Shown piece after piece: positions 18,047 through 26,984 of a DNA stretch of 64,000 bases (the stretch's first letter is position 1; each line of letters opens with the position of its first letter). A program made the position numbers and the translations under genes. The stretch covers positions 124,001 to 188,000 of the forward strand of contig NZ_BNAR01000002.1 in assembly GCF_014653695.1 (NCBI RefSeq). Reading direction: 5' to 3'. Source of the DNA: Lentzea cavernae (lineage in GTDB: Bacteria > Actinomycetota > Actinomycetes > Mycobacteriales > Pseudonocardiaceae). The notes beneath the pieces are model-generated. The model saw only the letters and a list, made by a program, of their open reading frames with translations, made no database searches and was not told where the DNA came from.

Positions 18047-18217
18047 TCAGCGGTGGAAACGCCGCATCATCAACGCCACGGCGATGGCCGCAAAGATCGC
18101 CACCACGACGTAGGTCCATGCCTTCGGCACGTCAAGAAGCCCGACGATGGCACCCAGGACTATTCCTGTTACCACCAGACCTAGTACCGCCGCTGCCTGC
18201 GGCTTGTTTCGCAACAC
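18047..18217 (-). CDS. small two-TM membrane protein behind Rhs gene 2
   Basis: 56 residues from GTG 18217 with AAAGGG eight bases upstream. Two hydrophobic helices (about 8-27 and 34-51) flank LDVPKAWT; the C-terminus is MMRRFHR. It starts 25 bases after the stop of the second Rhs gene. The architecture mirrors the 54-aa protein behind Rhs gene 1 although the two sequences are not obviously alike. Candidate membrane immunity protein for the hydrophobic Rhs tip, by position and topology only. Confidence 0.6.
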   Translation of the reverse strand: MLRNKPQAAAVLGLVVTGIVLGAIVGLLDVPKAWTYVVVAIFAAIAVALMMRRFHR

Positions 18218-18242
18218 GAAGATCGCCCTTTCGTTTGCCAGA

Positions 18243-20660
18243 TCAATCGAGGATCGCGATTCCGATGCCGAACCCAAGACCGAACGCGGTGCCGTAGAAG
18301 GCGCCTGCCGCGGCTCCCGCCAGGCACCCGGCCGCGGCGGCCAGGGCGCATCCAGCGACGCCACCGACCGCGGCGGTGACAGCCATGGTGTCCGCGACCG
18401 TGCCCGCGTCGGACTTGAAGTCGGTCCAGCTGTAGGCGCCGGTCGGGTCGATGTTGTTGATCGGGTCGGATTTGCCGTATGCGTAGGGGTTGCGTTCCTG
18501 GTGGGTCGGGTCCGGTGCGATGAAGCGGCCCCATGAGGAGTTGTAGTAGCGATAACCGAACAGCGTCAGCCCGCCCTTGAGGGTGTAGCCGCCGACGTAG
18601 CGGAACGGGTTAGTGCCCGCTGCCGCGCCGGTGCCGGTCGCACCGCCGCACGGGGTGTAGGTGTAGGTGCCGGCCAGTACGCCCGCAGTGTCGAGCAGGG
18701 CCAGGACGCTGCCCTGGTGGTCGGTGATCAAGTTGTAGCGGGTCGTGCCCGCCTTCTCGGTCACCAGCCTGCCGTCCGGGTCACGGGCGACGCTGATCCG
18801 CATGTTGTCCACGTTGACCGTGCTCGTGCCCAGTGCGGTGTGCGTGAACGTGTGCGTGGTCGAGACGCCGCCGACCTTCTCGGTGATGCTGCGCGGCTGG
18901 GTCTGGTCGATGGTGTCGTAGGAGGCGGAGAAGGTCTGTGCGCCGTCGGTGACACCGCGGAGCATCTGGTTGGTCGGCGAGTACTCGAAGGACGTCGACG
19001 GGTTGGCAGCGCCGGTGATGTTGCCCGCGGCGTCGTAGCTGAGGTTCGTCGCGCCGATCGAGGTGAGCTGGTCCGCGCCGTTAACCGTGTGCGCGGTGCC
19101 GCCGAGGTTGGTGATGTTGTCGGCCTTGTCCACCGTGAACGTTGTGGCGCCGGCCTTGGTCAGGTGTCGCAACGAGTCGTAGGTGTACGCCGTGGTCGTG
19201 CCGGCGATCGTCTTCGACTGCATCTTGTCGCTGTCGGCACCGGCGGGGGTGGTGAAGCTGTACGCGGCCTTGAGCAGCTCGGCGCCCGCGGTGTTCTTCA
19301 CCGTCAGGCCGGTCAGCCTGTTGGCGTTGTCGTAGGTGTTGGTCTGCGTTCCCGCGCCGGGAAACGTCGTCGAGGTGCGGTTGTCCGCGGCGTCGTAGCC
19401 GAACGTCGTGGTCTGCCCGAACGGATCCACCAGCGATGTCAGGCGGTTCGCAGCGTCATAGCCGTAGGTCGCCGTGCCCGCAGGATCCTTCAACGACGTG
19501 AGGTTGCCCGCCTTGTCGTAGCCGTAGGACACCGTCTCGGTCGACGCGCCCTGCGTGCGCACCGCCGAGATGACCTGACTGCCGGTGGGACGCGCGTCGT
19601 AGTCGAAACGGGTCGTCACACCGCCGTGCGAACATGTGCTGAGGTTGCCCAGCGCGTCGTAGGAGTTCGCCTGCATGACAGTGCCGTTGTGGCTCACCGA
19701 CACGACGCGGTCAAGCTTGTCGTAGGCGTAGTCGATGCGCTTGTTGTTGCCGTCGGTCACGCTGGTGATGCGCGACAACGAGTCGTAGGTGTAGCGGGTC
19801 GCACCCATCGGCGCGGGCGGCGTCACGCTGGTCGGGTTTCCGGCCTGGTCGTAGCCGAACCTGGTCACCTGGTTGTTGGCGTTGCGCACAGTGTCCAGCA
19901 ACGCCTTCGCGCCGGTGTAGGTGCGGACCTCCAGGTCGGCGGCCAGCGGCGTGGAGCGGACCTTGGTGAGGTTGCCCGCCGCGTCGTACTCCCTCGTCAC
20001 CTCGTTGCCCGCCGGGTCCTTGACCGACGTCGGCAGATTCGGATGGGCGGTGCTGGTGTAGCCCGCGACGGTGGCGGCACCAGTGGGCAGCGTGGTGGAG
20101 ATCAGGTTGTTCAAGGTGTCGTACGCCGCCGTGGTGGAGTTGCTCCGCCCGTCCGACGTGCTCTGGACATCGCTGTTGGCGGTCCAGGTCTTGGACTGGG
20201 TGTTGCCGAGCGCGTCGGTGGCCGAGATTTGCCGGAACCTGTCGTCGAACTTGTAGACGGTCTTGTTCTTGTTCGGATCCGTCTGCGTCGTCTCGACGAA
20301 GAGCTTCGTGTAGTCGAACAGGGTGTCGACCGGACCCGTTCGCGTCGGCGTGCTCACCTTGGTGAGTCTGTAATCGGTGTGGGTGAAGCCCCACGTGCGA
20401 TTGGCCTGGTCGACCAGTGACGTGATCCGGCTGCCGTCAGCGTTGTAGCCGAACTTCACGGTCTTGCCGTCGCGGTCGCTCAGCTGCGTGAGCCGGCCCT
20501 CGGAGTCGAAGGAGTAGTTGCCGACGACGGTGCCGCTCGGGTCAGTGATGCGCGTGATGTTGCCGTCGCTGGACTGAAACGTGGTGACCCTGCCCTGCGA
20601 GTCGGTCAGCGAGGCCAGCGTGCCGTCGGACTGGTAGTGGTAGGTGATCGCGTTGCCGTG
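18243..20660 (-). pseudogene. YD-repeat (Rhs) protein 2, 5'-truncated
   Basis: The frame is Rhs-like from about 20660 (YQSDGTLASLTDSQGRVTTF) to the stop at 18243, roughly 800 residues of YD repeats and core; the signal peptide and N-terminal domain present in Rhs 1 are missing, and at 20660 the sequence changes abruptly into unrelated DNA. An internal GTG at 20459 could start translation but would lack export signals. The core ends DPTHQERNPYAYGKSDPINN, then only ~65 residues follow, Ala/Gly-rich and hydrophobic (CALAAAAGCLAGAAAGAFYG). Likely a decayed or donor cassette copy. Confidence 0.75.
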
Positions 20661-20741
20661 TGATGGTTCACATGAGTGTGCCGCTGCAGGTGCGTTTGCC
20701 GGGGAGGATCTTCACGTACAGCAGCCAAGTGAACGGCATTG

Positions 20742-20980
20742 GTTGCGATCCCGCTGCAACGCGGCTCGGCGGGCCGGCCACCTTGGTGCAGCGGTCGTAC
20801 TCGACGTTGCGGTCCTCGCTGAGCGCCGACACCCAGCGCTGTCATCGGCGCACCTGGCAATCCAGTGCCCGCTCGTTGCGATCCTCGCCGAGCTTCGGTC
20901 GAGTGCAGGCAACCCTTGGGGTTTTGTGTTGCGATCCTCGCTGAGCGTGGACATCCAGCGCTGCCAGCTATTCGTGCAGC
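20742..20980. repeat. degenerate tandem repeats, possible CRISPR relic
   Basis: GTTGCG(A/G)TCCTCGC(T/C)GAGC starts at about 20806, 20875 and 20929, and a weaker version at 20742; spacings are 64, 69 and 54 bases. Two copies stay similar for ~38 bases (to CCAGCGCTG). Intervening sequence differs. No cas gene is in the window. Could be a decayed CRISPR end or another short repeat. The next ~150 bases hold no gene, only a possible coding remnant near 21000-21078. Confidence 0.4.
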
Positions 20981-21137
20981 AAATCCTCTGATGGCTTCGT
21001 GGTGGCGATCATCCCCTCGATGGAGGCCAACGCCAAGGTGGCGCTGCGGGAGCGATACAGGGTGAAGGTCTGGTGGTGAAAGTCGAGGGCGTGTCGGTCG
21101 GGTCGACAGGGCGAGGCCATACGTTGGTCGCGCGGAT

Positions 21138-21389
21138 TCAGCGCTTAAGCCGCCGGCGCCTGTTCGCCCACCAGTTCAGGCCCAGGCCAGCCGCGGCCGT
21201 TGTACCGATCGCGACACCGCTGGACTGGGACGCGATGAGCAACCCCACCACGGGGGCGATGAGCAGCGCGACGGACGCGGTCAGGACTGCGATCAGGGCA
21301 ATCGTGCGGCGTGTGCGTGCACCGTCGGCGATCACGTGCCGGACCAGTTCCGCAGCCGTGTCACCTGGATTGCGGCGGCGAGGTGCCAT
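21138..21389 (-). CDS. small membrane protein of the PadR operon
   Basis: 83 residues from ATG 21389 with GAGAGG upstream; starts two bases after the stop of the preceding gene. An amphipathic N-terminus (AAELVRHVIADGARTRRT) is followed by two TM helices (about 29-50 and 55-73) and a basic tail WWANRRRRLKR. Family not recognised. Third gene of a PadR-led operon. Confidence 0.65.
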   Translation of the reverse strand: MAPRRRNPGDTAAELVRHVIADGARTRRTIALIAVLTASVALLIAPVVGLLIASQSSGVAIGTTAAAGLGLNWWANRRRRLKR

Positions 21390-21391
21390 CG

Positions 21392-21973
21392 TCAGGGCCT
21401 CTCGGTTGGCGCGCTGGTGTCCATCTGCTTGGTCAGCTCCTGGTGCAGGGTGGCGAGCTGCTCCTTGCCGGCATCTGGTGAGACCCCCGGAAGGGCGCCG
21501 GAAGCGGTCCCTAGTTTGGTGCGCGCCTCATCGACCTTGCCTTCACGCAGCGCCAGTCGCGCGGATTCCAGATCGGTGTGGATGATCGCCGCCGCTTCGA
21601 CGGAGAACGCGTAGTCGCGGTACAGGACGCGGGTCAGCCCCCAGAGCACGTCGCCGGGCTGTGCCTCGCGCGCGGCGATCGAGATCCCGGTGAACCCGAT
21701 CGCCAACACCGCCGCGACCGCCGCGAACGGAATGAGCCATTGCTGGCGTCCGGGTGTGCGCAGGGCCGTTCGCAGAGACCAGGAGGCTGTGAGCAGCCCG
21801 GCGGCGTGCACCACGGCGGCAGTCGTGCCCAGGTCCTCGAACTCGGCCCGGAACTCCTCCTGGTAGCGGGATCGTTGCTCAGGCGGCAACAACAGTGTGA
21901 CCGTCATGCCCATCGCGACGGCCGCGCGGCGAGCCAGATCCGACAGGGGACCGAAAAGCGTACGGCCGTTCAC
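21392..21973 (-). CDS. membrane protein with DUF5667-like extracytoplasmic part
   Basis: 193 residues from GTG 21973, which overlaps the PadR stop (GTGA). The N-terminal ~75 residues are amphipathic with a PPEQRSRYQEEFRAEF segment seen in PadR-linked HAAS-like proteins; one clear TM helix (about 82-101) precedes an external part with QPGDVLWGLTRVLYRDY and a helical region rich in ARLALREGKVDEA, resembling DUF5667-type modules. Probably senses or protects at the membrane; PadR presumably represses it. Function unknown. Confidence 0.65.
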   Translation of the reverse strand: MNGRTLFGPLSDLARRAAVAMGMTVTLLLPPEQRSRYQEEFRAEFEDLGTTAAVVHAAGLLTASWSLRTALRTPGRQQWLIPFAAVAAVLAIGFTGISIAAREAQPGDVLWGLTRVLYRDYAFSVEAAAIIHTDLESARLALREGKVDEARTKLGTASGALPGVSPDAGKEQLATLHQELTKQMDTSAPTERP

Positions 21974-22317
21974 GCCTCACCGCCGGCAAAGCCCAAGCGC
22001 AGTCGCGTGGCGAGCTTGGTGGCCTTCGCCTCGCTGCGGGCCAACGCGGCCCGCGCGTGGGCGACGCCGTCCGCGTTGAGCCGGTAGTAGCGCCGCCGCG
22101 GCCGGCCCGCAGCCTCCGGCTGTACCGTCTCCCAACGTGATTCCACCCACCCGATCGACTCGAGCCGCGCGAGGATCGGATGAACGGTCCCGCTGGGAAG
22201 CTGGGCGGCGGCGCACAACTCGAGTCCGTACCGCTCCGCAGACGGATCGTCGAGCAGTGCGCGCAGCACCGCTTGGGTCGGCATGGTCATGCGTGGCGTT
22301 GGTCTGGAGTTAGGCAT
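21970..22317 (-). CDS. PadR-family transcriptional regulator
   Basis: 115 residues from ATG 22317. The winged-helix segment (AVLRALLDDPSAERYGLELC, LPSGTVHPILARLESIGWVE, RRRYYRLNADG) is characteristic of PadR. A palindrome ends nine bases before this ATG, leaving no room for a Shine-Dalgarno, so translation may be leaderless or start at an internal ATG such as 22290. First gene of a three-gene operon with membrane proteins, a standard PadR arrangement; autoregulation is likely. Confidence 0.85.
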   Translation of the reverse strand: MPNSRPTPRMTMPTQAVLRALLDDPSAERYGLELCAAAQLPSGTVHPILARLESIGWVESRWETVQPEAAGRPRRRYYRLNADGVAHARAALARSEAKATKLATRLRLGFAGGEA

Positions 22318-22325
22318 GGTCTAAC

Positions 22326-22346
22326 TCTACCTAGGGGCTAGGTAGA
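22326..22346. promoter_or_regulatory. palindromic operator upstream of padR-like gene
   Basis: TCTACCTA and TAGGTAGA form 8-bp perfect arms around a 5-base centre. Position directly before the regulator gene fits autoregulatory binding by the PadR dimer. Inferred from symmetry and location. Confidence 0.65.
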
Positions 22347-22354
22347 GAACAATC

Positions 22355-22474
22355 GGCAGCGACCGCGACGGCAAGAACGTCGCCATCGCCGAGACCGAAC
22401 TCGTCTCCAGCCAGATCGATCGCGACACCCTCGACGCCATCGCCGAAGTCTCCGCCGACCTGCCCCGCATTTGA
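22355..22474 (+). other. C-terminal coding remnant
   Basis: An open frame ends ETELVSSQIDRDTLDAIAEV plus six residues and a TGA at 22472. Codon use is good but there is no start and no family I can name; probably the tail of a gene removed by rearrangement. The following bases to 22617 show no gene. Confidence 0.3.
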
Positions 22475-22617
22475 GCGCGAACACCCCTGCGTTCACACCG
22501 GGCACGATGACGTCGAACCAGGTCACGACTCTCGCGGCCTCAGTTCGGCGACCGACACTCTGGACTGGACGATTGACTGCATCAAGCATCTCACCGCCTA
22601 CTCCGCGAACTAAGAGC

Positions 22618-22925
22618 TCAGGACAGAATGATCTTGGCGTGCTGATGATCATCGGCTCGTTGATCATGGTGAGAAAGTGTGAGCAACTTCCCTGGATCGT
22701 GTCCGACGGATAGTGGGCGCGGATCGAGCCGCTGCTCCCAGGTTGCGCCGCGACGCGCGGATTCATCCGGAACGCAAGCGCTAGATGACCGCAAATCTTG
22801 TGCGGCATCCTGTTCGTGCTCTACACCGGGATCCTGCGGGGGTTCCTACCCCGGGAGCTCGGTTTCAGCTCCGGCATGACCGCCTGGTGGCGGCCCGCGA
22901 CCGCTAGGGGGATCTCAATGATAAG
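22618..22925 (+). mobile_element. IS5-family element remnant with decayed transposase 5' end
   Basis: In one frame the sequence reads LPWIVSDG-stop-WARIEPLLPG, then LCGILFVLYTGILRGFLPRE and LGFSSGMTAWW, the N-terminal signature of IS5/IS1182-like transposases, with two in-frame stops and loss of everything downstream of ~22920. The leading GATCATCGGCTCGTTGATCATGG-type sequence is also found, inverted, near 30455-30485, so it is probably the terminal repeat. Inactive. Confidence 0.7.
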
Positions 22926-23570
22926 GAGGCTCAGAACTCTGCTCCGGTGTCCCCTTGTCGTTGAACCAACTAACCTGAGAGGGCCGCACGACGTCGATCA
23001 TGAACGCACTGGGATTCCCCAAACGTCGCCCAGACAGCATCAAGTCCTCGACCGAGGCCCCCGGCCCGACCGTCGACGAGTGGATCCGGTATGGGGCCGA
23101 GCAGGACGAGGCCGCCCACAATGGTTGACGGCTACCGGCATGGAGACTGGTGCAGCGCCCGGCTATACGACCTGCTCTCACCGCGGCTGCTCCAAGAAGG
23201 CACGACTCAGCACGATCCACACCGATCACGACTGTTGCGGCAGATCGGCGCATCACCGCTAGCAGTCGAAACTGCTGCTGTTGCGATCCAGTTCCAGCAG
23301 GGTGCACAGGCGCCGAGCAGCAGGTAAGCGGCTAGCTAGCGCGGACACCAGCCGTTCACCGCACGGTCACTTCACGTGGAAACTCCAGCTCGCACCGTCG
23401 AGATCGGTCATGTTCGCGCGGAACCTAGGGACGTTGCAGTCTCGGTAGCGCAAGTGCGGTCGTCGGATAACCGCGCGCTCGTACTCATGCGGTTCTAGAT
23501 GCATCGCCAGCGATATGCGCGCTAATCGTCACCTGATGTTCCTCGGTCGTATGACGCCACTGCGTCCTGT
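22926..23570. other. gene-poor stretch with one possible small ORF
   Basis: A 42-codon plus-strand frame (23000-23128) encodes a hydrophilic peptide containing PTVDEWIRYGAEQDEA; it lacks a clear Shine-Dalgarno and family. Nothing else supportable is seen up to the lipoprotein gene stop at 23571. Confidence 0.3.
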
Positions 23571-24020
23571 TCAACGGCCGGTCGGCGCGACGGGGGGCGG
23601 ATAGCCGGGAACTGCCCCCTTCAGCCAAGTATCCAACTTCTGCGCTGACTCCTTGAGACTGATCTGGTTACTGCCGTTCGTGAGATCCTGCTGTCGCAGC
23701 GCTACCACTGCCTCGCCCAGGCTCACACCTTCGGCCGGGTTCGCCAGATCAGACCGCGAGCGCAGCTCCTTCACCACGGCCTCTGCACGAACTGTGAGAA
23801 CGCGTAGCTGCTCAGCACAAAGGTCCGCTGGCGGGCGATCGCAGTTCGTGATCATGGATTGGCTGAACGATGACAACGCAGTTGAGACAGGTGGAGGCAA
23901 CGACGTCGACAGCGTTGGGGCGCCGCCGCTGTTCTCGTTCAGCGGCTTGCCACAGCTGACTACTCCTAGGCTGAGCAGGAGGACGCTCGTCGCCAGGATC
24001 CTGCTGCTCGCTGGCCTCAC
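23571..24020 (-). CDS. small lipoprotein
   Basis: 149 residues from GTG 24020, which overlaps the stop of the upstream gene (GTGA). A short basic start and hydrophobic stretch (RILATSVLLLSLGVVSCGK) end in a lipobox with Cys at the cleavage site. The mature part is hydrophilic and helical with two cysteines (NCDRPPADLCAEQ) that may pair. No family recognised. Coupled to the putative nuclease inhibitor, so it may take part in the same secreted nuclease/immunity function. Confidence 0.65.
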   Translation of the reverse strand: MRPASSRILATSVLLLSLGVVSCGKPLNENSGGAPTLSTSLPPPVSTALSSFSQSMITNCDRPPADLCAEQLRVLTVRAEAVVKELRSRSDLANPAEGVSLGEAVVALRQQDLTNGSNQISLKESAQKLDTWLKGAVPGYPPPVAPTGR

Positions 24021-24514
24021 GGCCTCAAGTACAGCTCTGGCACGGCGGGGATCGAAACGCCCTGGTTGCGCCAGATCCTGATGAGCCACTGTTCAACCCC
24101 TTCGGCGAATGACGCGACGTCCAACGCTTCCACACGATCGCGGCCGGCGACAGACACGTCCGCCCCAAAACTTCCGCGCTCCCCGAGTGCGAGTTCACCG
24201 GGGCCGTACTCCGAGGTGGTGGAGGCCAGCCGCAGTCTGGAGCCGTCAGTGAGAAAATCCGCCTTGCCGATGCTTTCCCAGCCCTGAGGTGCGACTGCCT
24301 GCGGCACGTCCCACAATTCGAGGACGACTCTTGAGTAGTGATCGGTGGCAAAGCTCCTGATCCACAGGCCACCTCGGCCCCCTGCCAGACGTACGTTCGG
24401 GTCCTGGTCAGAGCCCAGCGTCAACGCGCGGTGAGCGCCGTCGTAGTCCTGCACTGTGAACTGTGAGTACTCGACAAGAACCAGACTTTCGAGTCTCTCA
24501 AGCAAACGTGACAT
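24017..24514 (-). CDS. Nin/ComJ-like putative nuclease inhibitor
   Basis: 165 residues from ATG 24514 with GGAG upstream. The N-terminal strand VEYSQFTVQDYDG resembles the ISYHQFTV start of Bacillus Nin (ComJ), the inhibitor of NucA; the rest is predicted beta-rich with a comparable layout (GLWIRSFATDHYSRVVLELW, then KADFLTDGSRLRLAS). It lies about 110 bases downstream of a gene with a NucA/NucB-type DNase domain, the same partnership as in Bacillus. The assignment rests on short motif similarity plus context and needs a profile comparison. Cytoplasmic, no signal peptide. Confidence 0.5.
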   Translation of the reverse strand: MSRLLERLESLVLVEYSQFTVQDYDGAHRALTLGSDQDPNVRLAGGRGGLWIRSFATDHYSRVVLELWDVPQAVAPQGWESIGKADFLTDGSRLRLASTTSEYGPGELALGERGSFGADVSVAGRDRVEALDVASFAEGVEQWLIRIWRNQGVSIPAVPELYLRP

Positions 24515-24624
24515 CAGGGCTCCACTTGGTATCGCCAGCTCATTCAACAAGCATAAGCATCGTATCGACGGGTGCGACTGGGAGACTGCCCGCCCCCAGC
24601 CGCGCCCCACACTTGAAGCCCGCC

Positions 24625-25962
24625 CTAATTCACGATCGTCACGAAGAACGGATCACCATCGAGTATGTGGTCATCACCCAACCAAGCGCCGTATTTGTTC
24701 CCAGCCTTTCCGTTGTGCGTGGCGTCAATCACCCGGACAGCCCACGGCCCTTGCCCGGTCGGCCAGAAGGACGAGTTCTGATAGGTCGTCGCGTAGGGAT
24801 ACTCGTCACACTGCTTACCCGAAATAGGGTACTGCGCCCGAGTGGTATAGCGTTTACATGCGCGACCAACCTTCTTGCGGCTACCTACAATCTTGTTATT
24901 GGTGTCGTAATCCTTGAAAAGCCGGTATAGCGGACCGTTCGTCACGGTTCCAGGAGCATTTCGCGGCGAGTTTCCGGGATAGGTCTTTCCGTTGATATCA
25001 GTCTGGGCATCGCGAATCAACTGAGTCGATTGGTTGATCTCGTTATCACTATTATCAAGGTGCAAGTTGGAGGTCACATGGTCAAAAACACATTTGCTGC
25101 CAAAAACGTACGTTGCCTCATCGCAGCGAAAGAAGTTCGGCGGCAGGTCCAGACGATTGCCGCCATATGGACCGTCCACGACGTACTCCGGACCGTATTC
25201 AAACTGCCCGCGGTTCTCGGATCGATACTTGTCCGTGGCGGGAACTCCTGTCGTTGTGGTGTCCAGGGCGACAGTCCCTTCATTCACCCCTGGCGTCATC
25301 CACTGAGCAACCGTTTTGCGCACAGCACCCTGCGTACACGTACTCCTGCGATCAGGCTCGGTGAAGTAGCAGTACGCACTGAAGGAGAGGAAAACCTCAT
25401 TCGGGAACGTCGTACCCGAAAATCCTTCGTAGATCATGTGGACCTTGAAATCTATCCCACGCTGCCCTGGGCGCGAGTTCCCAATCATTACGATGGTGAA
25501 GTTCGTCTGCCCGACACGGTTGCCCAGCGGCTGATAGTAGACCACCGAAAGCGACTCTACTCGGCACAGTGAGTAGCGATTCTTGTGCCAGTACTCTTCC
25601 CTGTAGCCCGAGAAATACTTGGCTTTGCATTCATCAAAAGTGACCACATCCATGGAAGCTGCAGCGAGCGCCTCGCCTCCGTACTTCGCACCATCCGCCC
25701 TGTATATGTATCTCTTCTCCAAGGCTTTGCTCTTTCGCTGCTCCGGCGTGAGGGCCGCCAACTTGTCGGCACTCCTCAGCTGCGCGAGCTGTTCAGGTGA
25801 CGTAATTCGTTGATTTTTAGCACCCGGCGCCCCGTACTGCGGCTGACCCTGCTGCGTTACCTCAGGTGTGACATCAGGCTGCGCCGACGCCGGGACCACA
25901 CCTCCAGTTGCAGAGACCAGAAAAACCAGGACGGAAGCAGCCGCCATAAGTCGTTGCTTCAT
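24625..25962 (-). CDS. secreted protein with C-terminal NucA/NucB-type DNase domain
   Basis: 445 residues from ATG 25962 with a strong GGGAGG site; a signal peptide (KQRLMAAASVLVFLVSATGG, cleavage after ASA) is clear. The middle (100-300) is Cys-containing and unrecognised, possibly a delivery or prodomain. The last ~80 residues contain SGKQCDEYPYATTYQ and RVIDATHNGKAGNKYGAWLG, the conserved core of the NucA/NucB deoxyribonuclease family. GC is lower than in neighbouring genes, indicating recent acquisition. Predicted role: extracellular DNase or interbacterial toxin, with the downstream gene as inhibitor. Confidence 0.75.
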   Translation of the reverse strand: MKQRLMAAASVLVFLVSATGGVVPASAQPDVTPEVTQQGQPQYGAPGAKNQRITSPEQLAQLRSADKLAALTPEQRKSKALEKRYIYRADGAKYGGEALAAASMDVVTFDECKAKYFSGYREEYWHKNRYSLCRVESLSVVYYQPLGNRVGQTNFTIVMIGNSRPGQRGIDFKVHMIYEGFSGTTFPNEVFLSFSAYCYFTEPDRRSTCTQGAVRKTVAQWMTPGVNEGTVALDTTTTGVPATDKYRSENRGQFEYGPEYVVDGPYGGNRLDLPPNFFRCDEATYVFGSKCVFDHVTSNLHLDNSDNEINQSTQLIRDAQTDINGKTYPGNSPRNAPGTVTNGPLYRLFKDYDTNNKIVGSRKKVGRACKRYTTRAQYPISGKQCDEYPYATTYQNSSFWPTGQGPWAVRVIDATHNGKAGNKYGAWLGDDHILDGDPFFVTIVN

Positions 25963-25994
25963 TTTCGCCTTTCCTCCCGCGGCTCTTCTCAGCC

Positions 25995-26984
25995 TCACGT
26001 GATGATGTCCATGATTTGCCAGCCGGAGCCGATCACCGTAGATCCACCTTCTACTGCACCAGCGCGATTCGAGGCATAGAATCGCAGGGTTCCATCAAGA
26101 TCCCGCGCGATGACGTCATCCCATCCGTCGCCATTGACGTCACAGACGGAAAGAAGATTGACCGACTGGAAGGCGAACTGAGTCCCGCTCACCACCACAC
26201 CAGATCCCGCGCGGGTCCAAGTACTGTCGCCACTCAGATCACCCCGCGCATCCTGACGAACCAAATTTCCTCTACCAAACGAATGGCGCACGAGGTCCGA
26301 TGAGATGTCGCCCGTCCACTCCGGAGTGAGGATGTAGTCGTCGAACTGATATTGACCAGCTTTCACCGGCCCACCCGCGGTTGAATGACCATTAAGAAAC
26401 CCGGAATGCGGATAGATCCACGAATAGCCGTCAGAGTCGATTCCCACGAGATCCTCGAACCCATCATTACTGACGTCCGAGAGCAGGATCTTCCTGAATA
26501 GGTTCCACCCGCTCCCGATCTGAAAGGGACCTTGAAACGTCGACATTCCATTAAGCGCACCCGAATGCACGTAGACGAGCAGCGCGCCGTCAGATGCACG
26601 CCGCGCCAGCAAGTCCGGGTAGTCGTCACCTGAAAACTCGGCGACTCCAATCCAGTTCATCATGTTCCACCCGACGCCGACCAGGAACGGCCCGGAGAAG
26701 GTGCCCGTTCCCGTTCCTGTTCGAGTGTGCGGATAGACCAGGAGATCTCCTGTAGCAGAATTTCTTGATAGAAGATCCGGCCAACCATCGCCGTTCAGAT
26801 CATTCGAGTACGCCGACGACAGCTGCACGTACTCGTTCGCCTGGACACCCACTTCACCGGAGAAGCTACCGTCAAAGCCAGGCTCGTACGGATCTGCGAT
26901 CGCCGTCCCTGCCGAACCACTAACAAGCAACGCCACCAGCAGTAACGTTTTCAGCAGCCTGGCAGCGGCCATATTTCTTCTCAT
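25995..26984 (-). CDS. secreted FG-GAP/VCBS-repeat beta-propeller protein
   Basis: 329 residues from ATG 26984 (the ATG four codons later is an alternative). A signal peptide (ARLLKTLLLVALLVSGSAG) is followed by about six repeats with the calcium-loop pattern D.NGDGWPDLL, GDDYPDLLAR, SNDGFEDLVG, DVNGDGWDDVI, typical of integrin-like seven-bladed propellers. It precedes the DNase gene by 32 bases on the same strand and shares its lower GC. Probably a secreted binding or adhesion partner; no catalytic residues visible. Confidence 0.8.
   Translation of the reverse strand: MRRNMAAARLLKTLLLVALLVSGSAGTAIADPYEPGFDGSFSGEVGVQANEYVQLSSAYSNDLNGDGWPDLLSRNSATGDLLVYPHTRTGTGTGTFSGPFLVGVGWNMMNWIGVAEFSGDDYPDLLARRASDGALLVYVHSGALNGMSTFQGPFQIGSGWNLFRKILLSDVSNDGFEDLVGIDSDGYSWIYPHSGFLNGHSTAGGPVKAGQYQFDDYILTPEWTGDISSDLVRHSFGRGNLVRQDARGDLSGDSTWTRAGSGVVVSGTQFAFQSVNLLSVCDVNGDGWDDVIARDLDGTLRFYASNRAGAVEGGSTVIGSGWQIMDIIT

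Noticed and set aside
18717..20420. 567-aa plus-strand open frame
   Set aside because: Antisense of the second Rhs gene, same Val/Gly/Arg bias as the first shadow.
20742..20980. Functional CRISPR array
   Set aside because: Spacing is irregular, repeats are degenerate and no cas genes are present; kept only as a possible relic.
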